Assembly: GCA_905147135.1 (NCBI GenBank)
Contig: LR990048.1
Location: 13,004,563-13,068,562, forward strand
Source: Blastobasis lacticolella
Lineage: Eukaryota; Arthropoda; Insecta; Lepidoptera; Blastobasidae
Direction: 5' to 3'
Length of the DNA stretch: 64,000 bases
Position 1 is the first letter of the stretch; every line of letters begins with the position of its first letter. Both the position numbers and the translations under genes were made by a program. Under the pieces are notes generated by a model. The model saw nothing but the letters and a program-made list of their open reading frames with translations. It did not search any database and had not been told where the DNA came from. Of this stretch, positions 55,636-64,000 are shown in pieces.

Positions 55636-58600
55636 GATATACAATTCGACTGAATCACCCAGAACATGCATATATACTAGTAACAATATACATGCACAAC
55701 AACTCCTTAATTACTGTTCCAGAGATCTAACAGCTATAAGGATAACCAACAAATTAGATCCCAAGCAGCAGGACATGGTCATTGCATCAGTCTACATGCC
55801 AGAACAGGACGACCCGCCATCTAATGAACTAATCCAGCTAGTGAAATGGTGTGAAGAATCCAAGCTGGAGCTCATTATTGGGACGGACGCAAATGCACAT
55901 CATCCACTATGGGGGATGAAGAATGAAAACAATAGAGGTAAACTGCTAGTCGAATACCTGTTCACAACTAACCTGCTAATTATTAACAACGGTGCAGAAC
56001 CGACCTTTGTAAACAAAAGAAGTCAAACGATAATTGATCTAACACTAGCTACAGAAACCGCGGCCAAACTAATATCGAACTGGAGAGTCTCTTCTGAGGC
56101 ATCCTGTTCAGACCACAGGTGGATTCTGTACGATTTAAACATAGCTAATACTAACACGGTGCTACGTAGAAACCCGAGAAAGACAAACATTAATAAATAC
56201 ACAGCTCTGGTTGAGGAAGAGGTTAAACGCATGAGTAAACCACTAAAACTAACCGACACGCAACAAATAGAAAAACAGGTAGAACAACTAACAAAGTTAA
56301 TCATTAACTGCTATCATAACAGCTGTCCCAAACCAGGAGTCTCCAACCCCACCGCCAAACAGCAACCGTGGTGGGGTCCCAAATTAGACAGAATTAGGAA
56401 AAAGGTGAGACAACGGTTCAACAGAGCAATGAACACTAGATCTGAGGAAGACTGGGAATTATACAAAGATGAAAAAGCAAAGTACAAAAAAGAAATCAGG
56501 TACATGAAGTACACAACATGGAAAAAGTACTGTACCAACATCGAATCCAACGAACAGGCAAACCGGGTAAGGAAAGTCCTATCCAAACCTATGGAAACAC
56601 AACAAGGTGTACTGCGCAAACCAGACAGTACAATGACAAGCACTGCTGAGGAGTCGGAGGAAACCCTGCTTCAAACACACTTCCCCGGTTGTAAAATCCA
56701 CAATACAAACAACTCGGATATCACCGAGGAGGCATACACACCCACCACAGAGGACTGGAAAATTGCAAGTGAAGTAGTTACCAGTGAGTCAGTAAACTGG
56801 GCCATTAACAGTTTCCAAACATTTAAAGCAGCGGGGCCAGACGAAATCTTCCCTGGACTTTTAAAATGGGCAGGCGAACGCATGATACACCTGCTGACGG
56901 ATATATTAAGAGCATGTTTGGCTCACAGATATATACCGTCTAAATGGCGGAAGGTAAGAGTCACCTTTATACCAAAGTTAGGAAAAAGCGATTACACCGA
57001 TACGAAATCGTTCAGACCAATCAGTCTTACCTCCTTCCTCCTCAAGACCCTTGAACGTCTGTGCGACAAGGAGATTAGAGATAAGGCACTCATAAAACAT
57101 CCCCTGCACAAGAATCAACATGCATATACAAAGGGTAAATCTACAGAATCGGCACTGCATGCAGTAGTGGGGAAAATCGAAAATGCAATTCAAAATAAAG
57201 CAATATGTCTAGGTACTTTTATAGATATAGAGGGGGCCTTTGACAAAACTAATTTCACAAGCATTAAAAACGCATTAAACAAACACAATGTCTCGGAAAC
57301 TATCTCGGGATGGATAGAGAACATGCTTAGCAAAAGAGTCATTCAACTAGATAGTAATCCTAACAAACAAGTATCAGTGGTAAGAGGTTGCCCACAAGGT
57401 GGAGTCCTGTCACCTCTTCTATGGAATTTGGTGGCTAATACACTAATATCTAAACTAAACTCTAATTATTTTTTCACAGTAGGTTATGCTGATGATCTGG
57501 CCATACTCATTACTGGAAACAACGCGGACACCGTCACTGGAGTTACACAGAGGGCTCTGAAAATGGTGGAACTGTGGTGTAATGAGTATGGACTCTCAGT
57601 TAATCCAACGAAGACAGAGATGGTAATGTTTACGAATAAACGGACTTTAGGTAACTATAGACTACCCAGTCTCTTTAAAACACAACTTACTCTATCAACG
57701 GAGGTAAAATATCTAGGAGTAATACTTGATAACAAATTAAACTGGAACAACCACATTGAATCAAGGTACAACAAAGCTACAATATCCTTCTGGCAATGCA
57801 GGAGGATGATAGGGAAGTCCTGGGGATTATCCCCCAAAGTCATAATGTGGCTATACAAAACAGTGATTAGGCCTATGTTCTGCTACGGAGCGGTAGTATG
57901 GTGGACTAAAACCAAGCAATCCACCACAATAGCAAAATTACAAAAACTGCAAAGGCTAGCCTGCATGGCAGTTAGCGGCTGCATGAGGACAACCCCAACT
58001 GCAGCCCTGGAAGCTATGCTCAACCTAACACCACTACACCTTCACGTACAACAAGAGGCAACAATAGCTATGGTACGCTTAAAACACTCAAATCTATTGG
58101 ACAAAGTGCCGCTCCCGCATACGGTACTTTACTACGATGAAACAAAAATGGAACCAATGATGGAGGCCATTAGCGACCGAATATCAAAGCAGGTAGAAAC
58201 GGTCAAGAAGTACAAGATCCAACTGTACGAGGACCCGCGGGAGGGCCAAAACATACGAGAAGTAAGGATCTTTACTGACGGGTCCAAAACAGACTCAGGT
58301 ACAGGTTGCGGAGTTTTCTCCGAAGACCTAAACATCAAAATAGCTGCCCCACTGGGTAAGTACAACACGATCTTTCAAGCGGAGTGCATGGGAATCATCC
58401 TAGCCACACACGCGGTACGGGACAAGAAGGTAGAACAACAGCCTATTAGGATCTTATCAGACAGCAGGGCAGTACTTATGGCCCTTGAAAACAACAACAC
58501 AACCTCGGGGCTTCTACTCGACTGCCGCAATTGCTTAAATGAGGTATGTAAAACAAATCCCATAACCCTACAATGGATTAAAGGACACAGTGGATCGAGA

Positions 58601-59092
58601 GGGAACGACGCAGCTGACGAGTTGGCCAGAAGAGGCTCAAGCACGAAGCCCACTGGCCCAGAACCAATTATACCTATGCCATTTGCATGGACCCGTAAAC
58701 ACCTGATGGATAGAATCAAGGTAAAACATAACCAACTCTGGTCATCACTAGAGGGATGCAGACAAGCCAAAGAGGCTCTACCGAAAATTAACCCTCCCCT
58801 TTCAGAAAGGCTTTTAAAACTAACCAAAAAACAACTCCGTCTGGTAACCGGAGCTTTAACGGGACACGGTCCATTTAATAAACACCTCTTCACCATAGGT
58901 CTCACCGACAGCCCATTGTGCAGAGCCTGCCTGAGGGAGGAGGAGACAGCAGCACATATCCTGCGGACATGCGAGGGGGTGACAACATACAGGCATGAGC
59001 ATCTCGGACAACCACAAACCCTTCCAGAGACGTTTGCAAAGCTGAAAGGATTGCTGCGTTTCCTGGAGGAGTTGGGATGGCAGGAACAATAG
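55481..59092 (+). CDS. LINE ORF2 polyprotein (endonuclease-RT-RNase H)
   Basis: 1203 aa. Apurinic-type endonuclease at the N-terminus: QINLHHSQTA, IQEPW, GTDANAHHPLWG and SDHRWI. Reverse transcriptase in the middle: KVRVTFIPKLGKSD, KSFRPISLTSFLLKTLERL, FIDIEGAFDKTN, RGCPQGGVLSPLLWNL, catalytic VGYADDLAI and LGVILDNKLNW. RNase H: IFTDGSKTDSGTGCGV, then QAECMGI, then LSDSRAVLMAL, then WIKGHSGSRGNDAADELA, with all acidic catalytic residues present. Near the end a CRAC...H...C knuckle (CRACLREEETAAHILRTC). It nicks target DNA and primes reverse transcription of the element RNA. The start at 55481 (ATGATG) lies inside ORF1 in the +1 frame, so reinitiation or coupling is likely needed. No disabling change is visible. 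Confidence 0.95.
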   Translation: MMSIIQINLHHSQTATAQLRKWLEVHNTTIALIQEPWIRANRICGLLHTGGKIYNSTESPRTCIYTSNNIHAQQLLNYCSRDLTAIRITNKLDPKQQDMVIASVYMPEQDDPPSNELIQLVKWCEESKLELIIGTDANAHHPLWGMKNENNRGKLLVEYLFTTNLLIINNGAEPTFVNKRSQTIIDLTLATETAAKLISNWRVSSEASCSDHRWILYDLNIANTNTVLRRNPRKTNINKYTALVEEEVKRMSKPLKLTDTQQIEKQVEQLTKLIINCYHNSCPKPGVSNPTAKQQPWWGPKLDRIRKKVRQRFNRAMNTRSEEDWELYKDEKAKYKKEIRYMKYTTWKKYCTNIESNEQANRVRKVLSKPMETQQGVLRKPDSTMTSTAEESEETLLQTHFPGCKIHNTNNSDITEEAYTPTTEDWKIASEVVTSESVNWAINSFQTFKAAGPDEIFPGLLKWAGERMIHLLTDILRACLAHRYIPSKWRKVRVTFIPKLGKSDYTDTKSFRPISLTSFLLKTLERLCDKEIRDKALIKHPLHKNQHAYTKGKSTESALHAVVGKIENAIQNKAICLGTFIDIEGAFDKTNFTSIKNALNKHNVSETISGWIENMLSKRVIQLDSNPNKQVSVVRGCPQGGVLSPLLWNLVANTLISKLNSNYFFTVGYADDLAILITGNNADTVTGVTQRALKMVELWCNEYGLSVNPTKTEMVMFTNKRTLGNYRLPSLFKTQLTLSTEVKYLGVILDNKLNWNNHIESRYNKATISFWQCRRMIGKSWGLSPKVIMWLYKTVIRPMFCYGAVVWWTKTKQSTTIAKLQKLQRLACMAVSGCMRTTPTAALEAMLNLTPLHLHVQQEATIAMVRLKHSNLLDKVPLPHTVLYYDETKMEPMMEAISDRISKQVETVKKYKIQLYEDPREGQNIREVRIFTDGSKTDSGTGCGVFSEDLNIKIAAPLGKYNTIFQAECMGIILATHAVRDKKVEQQPIRILSDSRAVLMALENNNTTSGLLLDCRNCLNEVCKTNPITLQWIKGHSGSRGNDAADELARRGSSTKPTGPEPIIPMPFAWTRKHLMDRIKVKHNQLWSSLEGCRQAKEALPKINPPLSERLLKLTKKQLRLVTGALTGHGPFNKHLFTIGLTDSPLCRACLREEETAAHILRTCEGVTTYRHEHLGQPQTLPETFAKLKGLLRFLEELGWQEQ

Positions 59093-59160
59093 GGTATCTT
59101 GGAGTATACCATATCCACGCAAAATGGGCGCGAGTTCGCCCGAATGCGGAAATGGCCCGG

Positions 59161-59180
59161 ATATATCTATCTATCTATCT
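59161..59180 (+). repeat. (TATC)n 3' tail of the LINE
   Basis: The element ends in five TATC-like units, 70 bp after the ORF2 stop, and the target duplication follows at once. Short simple-repeat tails in place of poly(A) are seen in I/LOA-type LINEs. Confidence 0.85.
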
Positions 59181-59192
59181 AACGGGTAGAGC
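59181..59192. repeat. Right target-site duplication of the LINE
   Basis: AACGGGTAGAGC, identical to 53195-53206. The sequence beyond it ('tgtagcctgagctacgccgc') differs from what follows the left copy, as expected for a true insertion. Confidence 0.85.
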
Positions 59193-59361
59193 TGTAGCCT
59201 GAGCTACGCCGCCGCGCTGTAGCATTCTCGTAGCCTCGTAGCACAGAGTTAACGAAAAGCCAGTTTTGTAACAAATAATGTAATTTAAATAAATACGTAA
59301 ATAGAAGTTAGTTAAAACTTTGGTTTTGCCTTTGTGGCAAGTAGGTAGATACAACAACGTG

Positions 59362-59465
59362 GTGGACATTGGCGACGCCTCTGATTTTGCTGATGTCCAT
59401 AGGCAGCGGTTATAATTTCCATCAGGTGGCCCGCTTGCCTGTTTACTTGTCGAATAAAATAAAAA
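59362..59465 (+). repeat. Dispersed repeat H copy
   Basis: 'ttgctgatgtccataggcag', 'cggttataatttccatcagg' and 'tggcccgcttgcctgtttac' match 43706-43800 and the reverse of 25610-25720. Confidence 0.7.
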
Positions 59466-60043
59466 AATATGGGTAGGGTAGGTTGTATTAGAGTATAGCC
59501 ACCTACATTAGTTATGGTAGTAAAAGAAACTAACAAGCCATAGATAACCTACTTAACAATGAGTGTTTCTATTTAAAAAGTCAAGTTCGTAAAGTAAGCC
59601 ATCTGTAAAGTAAGTCCCACTGCAGGGCCTCCCTACCTTTCTTTCATTTCTCCCAATCTATAGCTATCCTGTAGTAAGTAAGTTCGTATAACACTACTGT
59701 ATTACGGATTCTACTAGCATAGTATCTTAAGTTTATTTGCTAGTTCAAACTCCGGGCAACTTCGTTTGAACCGACGGCTGGGCACAAACAAACACTAACA
59801 GTAAACAGGGAAGTCTTCGGAAATTTATTCGTAGCTATTGTGAAAGGCCCGCGGCCCAGCCTTCGACGATCGTTTGCGCGCTCTACGCGTCTCATAGCAC
59901 TCTACTGCGGCCTCCCGGGAATATTAAAGAACTGCTTTATTATGAGATCGTTTGAGATGATGCTACGGCGACAGAATTATGCTAGATTCCGACCTTGAGA
60001 GAGACCGACATACATATATTCATACAACCTATATAACTATATT

Positions 60044-60556
60044 ATGACATTATTCGCGGATGACTGCACTGTGACATATTTTAATGAAAATGAAATTATG
60101 AATAGTCTTAGGTTAATAGTGGAGTGGTTACGGTCCAACAATCTAAAAATAAACATGGACAAAACGAAAATAATGACATTTGGGCAACAAACTAATAAAA
60201 AATTAAGTACTAAGGTAATGTTTGATGATATGGAAATAGGAGGAACTTCAACAACAAAGTCCTTGGGTCTGCACATCGATAACAACTTAAAATGGCCAAC
60301 GCACATAGAGTTTGTATGCAAAAAAGTAAGCCAATTCTCGTATGCACTGAGAAACTTATCGAAGTTTGCAAATCAAGATGCTGTAATCACTGCCTACCAT
60401 GGATATGTAGCAGCGCGACTCAGATACGGTATAATTTTTTGGGGGAATGCCACCAATCATGAGCGAGTATTCATTCTTCAGAAAAAATGCATACGTGCGA
60501 TAATACGATGCGATAGTTGGAATGAGACAAAAGACTACCTACTTTACACCACATAA
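60044..60556 (+). pseudogene. Jockey/CR1-like reverse-transcriptase fragment
   Basis: An open stretch of 170 codons covers the second half of an RT domain: LFADDCTVTYF (catalytic ADD), then LRSNNLKINMDKTKIMTF, KSLGLHIDNNLKWPTHIE, then YHGYVAARLRYGIIFWGN and LQKKCIRAII. The segments upstream (fingers, endonuclease) and downstream are missing, so it is a truncated, dead copy despite the open frame. Relatives are Jockey/CR1-type LINEs, unlike the RNase-H-bearing element at 53207. Confidence 0.88.
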
Positions 60557-63253
60557 CAACGTGTATCTAGGAGTAGAGGTACCTAAAACAGCACCTGTAC
60601 CTCCAGTTCAATAAATCGTTGCCCATGAAGACATCCGCACGCGGATTAATTTCCGGCATTCGGGAATCTTTACGATAGCCATTTTACCCTGTAAAACGAC
60701 CTCAATTGAGGAAAGTTGTGAAAGCCAGGACGCCTTTGACGATAAAGATATTCGGTGGAATAAAGCTCTTTGGGATTGATAACCGATAGGGCACCGCAGG
60801 ACATCAGCGACGGTTTAGAAATATACAATGTAATACAATACAAAATTATTTATTGCACACCAGAGAACACAAGTACAGATACAAAAAATATTGTAGGTAG
60901 TATAAAGGGTGGTCTCATCACTAATGAAATATAGGGTTTAGAAATGAATTATTTATCAATTGGTCTCGGCGTTTACTGAGAGCGTCGGTGGCGTAATGGC
61001 TAGCGGGTCGGCCTCGTAAGCAAAAGGTACCGAATTTGATCCCCAAGATACTTGATATTCCAAATTCGGGATCATGGTCAAGGGCGCTAGGAAGAAGACG
61101 AGGTGTCTTTCTCGGCATTTTTTACAATGACAGCTGTGACAGTGATTTAGAAATAGTTGCATGTTACTGTTGCAGAGATATATCTGTATAGTTCGTTACA
61201 GCCACAATAATGATTTATTGAATGTTTTTTATTTTATTCAATAATAGTCTGTCTATTTATAAGGTCATATCAAATACTAAATAAAGATGGGGCACTATCA
61301 CATGAGGTCGCTTTCGTGAACATATGTGCCATGGCGTAGTTTGGTTTTTAATGTACGCGTGTGACCGTCAACAGTGAGTGCAAGTGTAATGCAAGTATTT
61401 CACTTCTTTACTCCAATCTCCTGGGAAAACTAAGGATTTTCTGCAGGTAGATACCTAAAGCTCTTCTGGTAAACAATTGAGCTCTAAGAAACGACGCGTT
61501 ACCAAGGTTATAACACTAACATTACCTCCCACGCAAACACCGCTTACGAGCAAGTGCCACTTTTAGGATTGTTTACAAATTGTACCTTTGTGTCGTGAGA
61601 GCAACTATTGTGGGCTTATTTGAATATTTGTCCTTTTCCCCAAATAGCTTCGCGGAAAAAGCCTATTAGAGAAGATTTATTATAATAATAGTGATCTAAT
61701 AATACACTTATGAGCTTAGCTATCGAACCACCCCATATTTTCCCATAGGTATACACTCATACATTTCTGGCGTTACAAAACTTCATAATAACTTAATCAA
61801 TCATAGCTAGGAACACAATGATTACCTATGCATTTAATTAATTTCTTCAATAGAATAGCTTTTTTTTAATTTTTCGATTTTTCCAAAGGTTATTATGATT
61901 GCAGCCGCTTTAAGAATGGAAACTGCCGGAATAATAATAATTGTACACCGTTCCAATTTTTTTGATAAAATCTCATCTCATCTTCAATAGCGACTACCTG
62001 GAACAGCATTCGTTAATCATTGAAAATGGTCCTAGAATGTTTTAATTCTTACGAACCTCTTTAATTTTGTTACACACTAGACTCTAATATTATGTTACCA
62101 TGTCGTGTTGCTCGTAGCTGACCATTCGAAACATAAAATACACTTAATCGAAACAGATGTTACGGCTAACCGCATACTGTTGGCGTTCCCGCGCTGGATT
62201 ATGTATCGCGAGTGTAAATTTTAATTTGGAGAGTGCACATCAGCTTTGTTTCGCTCGGTTTAATTAAGCCAGTTCGCACGGTACAAGTTGCCTAGCACGT
62301 GGTCTGCCTTAGTAAAAACTCTTTTTCACGATAAGATTGGTTGCGAAGAGTACTAACCGCTTGTTGAAGATAAATTGTTCGAGTAATGGTTATTAAGCAG
62401 CCATCGTTATGCGCCGCTTTTCTTAGGGAATGCAGAGCTCTCTTGCACGGAATGTGCTGCAACTTTGAAAGGCATTATTCATCTCATTGTTGTAATTGTG
62501 ATCCGTACAACTTCCTCTTGAATTGTTAAATCATTCTAGCTTTTAGGTACGCGATTCATTTCGTAGGTCATATCAAGAGTTCGAAATTTCATACAAATCC
62601 TTACCAGCTTAAACTTAAACCTTAGCTTAGTCTAAACCTTCCATGTTTCCAAATATTAGATTTTCGTAAATCGAGCTAAGCCAATCAACAGACAGGCGAC
62701 TGTGTTTAAGCTGCGGTACAATCATGTACCTACATAATAAAATACTCTTGTCGAGAAGAGGTCAAGGTAATGCGGTTGCACCAATACTGACCCACTGAAC
62801 ACAAGAGTTTTATTAGTGCGCATCAAATCAGACAGAATACATACTCAAGCTCAAGCCTGATCACGTATTATAATAAAAGTGCAAGGTTCACTTGCACATG
62901 AAGGGTAACATCGCGCAATAAGAATACAAACAATTTAATTTTCCTTTACAGGCAAAATACACTGAATTCGGATTTATTCTTTTTTCTGTTGTTATATTAC
63001 AAAGCATCTGTAAGTAAAGTAAGTAAAAACTCTATATTGCACACACAAAAAAAAAAGATTGATAACAAGAAATAATTAAAACAATTTATATGCGCGCAAA
63101 GGCGGCCTTATCGCTTTAAGCGATCTCTTCCAGACAACCTTTGGGAAGAGGTAAGTTATCACAGTATCTCATAGCAGTGCAAGTGCAAATAAGGGGAAAA
63201 AACTACAAGATGTGCTTACACATGTCATCATAAATAAATATATAAAGAGAATA
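60557..63253. other. Gene-free stretch
   Basis: Only a SINE B piece at 60980-61100 is recognised. The rest is AT-rich with no credible frame. 61280-62900 shows no domain on either strand. Confidence 0.45.
60980..61100 (+). repeat. SINE family B fragment
   Basis: tRNA-like head 'gagcgtcggtggcgtaatgg', 'gtcggcctcgtaagcaaaag' and 'gtaccgaatttgatccc', followed by the body piece 'attcgggatcatggtcaagg'. Internally deleted. Confidence 0.65.
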
Positions 63254-63338
63254 CTATAAATATATTATTATTAAACTATGGATAAACATAATTCTATACA
63301 ATAAACATAATTCTATATACACAATAAAATAACTATAA

Positions 63339-63617
63339 TTATTGCAAACAAACAGTTTTTGAGAGGAAATATTCGTGTACCTTCTTTTTGAAGATGGGTA
63401 ACGATGTACTGTGACGTATTTGTCGTGGCAAAGCATCCCACAGGTGGGTAGATTGGATTGTAAAAGATTCCTTATAATAACCCGATCGCGTAAAAGGGGC
63501 TCTGAGGAGATTGTCAGATTTGGACCGGAGACCACGGTCGTGTTCAGCACCAAGAAACTGAAACCGCTCGGACAAATATCCCGGTGTGAGTGGATTGTAA
63601 TTATTTTGTGTATGCAT
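63339..63617 (-). pseudogene. Jockey/CR1-like LINE ORF2 C-terminal remnant
   Basis: The minus-strand frame gives LLRAPFTRSGYYKESFTIQ, then STHLWDALPRQIRHSTSLP, then IFKKKVHEYFLSK. This is the signature tail found after the RT domain in Jockey/CR1 elements. It lies on the strand opposite the RT fragment at 60044 and has no adjoining RT, so it is a separate 5'-truncated insertion. Confidence 0.8.
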
Positions 63618-64000
63618 TTATTCAATGTAGTAAATTTTTTAGGATAGGTACCTAAATTTCTCTTTGTGAATACTGTTGGAAGAAGGAGGGCTTAGGAGAG
63701 GACTTCTTTGTCCAGCAGTGGACGCCTTCCGCTATTAATGGTGTGGATCATTTTTTCTCTCCTACGAAAGTGATTGGTTAACACAAATATCTCTTAAGCT
63801 TAAAGCTCGACAAACTCGGCCGGAAAACAATTAATTGAGAAATATGAAATCCTAGTTTCCAAATTTCCGAGAAAGACTGCCTTTGCGGTTTATATCCCAA
63901 AGGGAAATTAAGTTTGTCTAGTGCATGTCTAGTGTCTACATCAGCTTAATGTCTATGGGGATTGGAACTTGGGGTACTAAACGTATTAAACTGTTAACAG

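Larger units (their letters stand above)
53207..59180 (+). mobile_element. Full-length non-LTR retrotransposon, LOA/I-group type
   Basis: A 5974-bp element bounded by a 12-bp direct repeat. It has a GC-rich 5' UTR of about 745 bp starting GGGTGGTGGGGGCGAGCC, two open ORFs, a very short 3' UTR and a (TATC)n tail instead of poly(A). ORF2 carries endonuclease, reverse transcriptase, RNase H and a CCHC knuckle. RNase H plus the RGCPQGGVLSPLLWNL motif points to the LOA/I side of LINEs rather than Jockey, CR1 or RTE; the exact clade is my inference. No internal stops or frameshifts are seen, so it may be competent or very recently so. The insertion site lies in gene-free repeat DNA. Confidence 0.93.

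Noticed and set aside
58375..59118. 247-codon minus-strand frame opposite the RNase H region
   Set aside because: Antisense shadow of ORF2, which carries the real catalytic motifs on the plus strand.

Overview
The window is eukaryotic nuclear DNA from an insect, most probably a moth or butterfly (Lepidoptera). The evidence is an AT-rich background with small GC-rich exons, GT/AG introns, an ommochrome-binding-protein gene, two ZAD-type zinc-finger genes, tRNA-derived SINEs, many TIR/MITE elements, LINE remnants, and very frequent TAGGTA/TACCTA words. There are no prokaryotic features, CRISPR arrays or rRNA genes.

Layout. 1-8.1 kb is mostly non-coding with old repeats and a GC-rich island near 4 kb. 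8160-9320 (+) holds the last two recognisable exons of a small single-pass membrane protein. 9.4-16.4 kb is repeats, including an RTE-type reverse-transcriptase remnant. 16.4-18.4 kb (-) is a four-exon two-pass membrane-protein gene whose middle intron is almost entirely a TIR element. 19.5-21.0 kb (+) is an intronless CCCH zinc-finger gene (ZC3H10-like) with a minisatellite-encoded Q/A/H-rich tail. 22.2-23.9 kb (-) is a two-exon secreted ommochrome-binding-protein-like gene with a SINE almost touching its splice donor.

27.4-42.6 kb is the main locus: two ZAD + C2H2 zinc-finger transcription-factor genes in head-to-head orientation. The minus-strand gene has 7 exons and 369 aa. The plus-strand gene has 10 exons and 481 aa, including a 28-nt microexon. 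Every exon join keeps phase, so both models are strong. Their introns are loaded with SINEs, MITEs and a mariner remnant.

42.6-53 kb is gene-free and made of repeats: a long-hairpin MITE, a TIR element, RTE remnants, SINEs, and a second copy of the intron-filling TIR element with another repeat nested in it. 53207-59180 is a complete RNase-H-bearing non-LTR retrotransposon (LOA/I-group type). Both ORFs are open and a perfect 12-bp target-site duplication flanks it, so the insertion is recent. 59.2-64 kb holds two more LINE remnants and otherwise unassigned DNA.

I found no evidence of a new multi-gene pathway. The most informative points are the divergent ZAD pair, the microexon, the intact LINE, transposons pressed against splice sites, and a duplicated 3' splice region in the membrane-protein gene near 9 kb.
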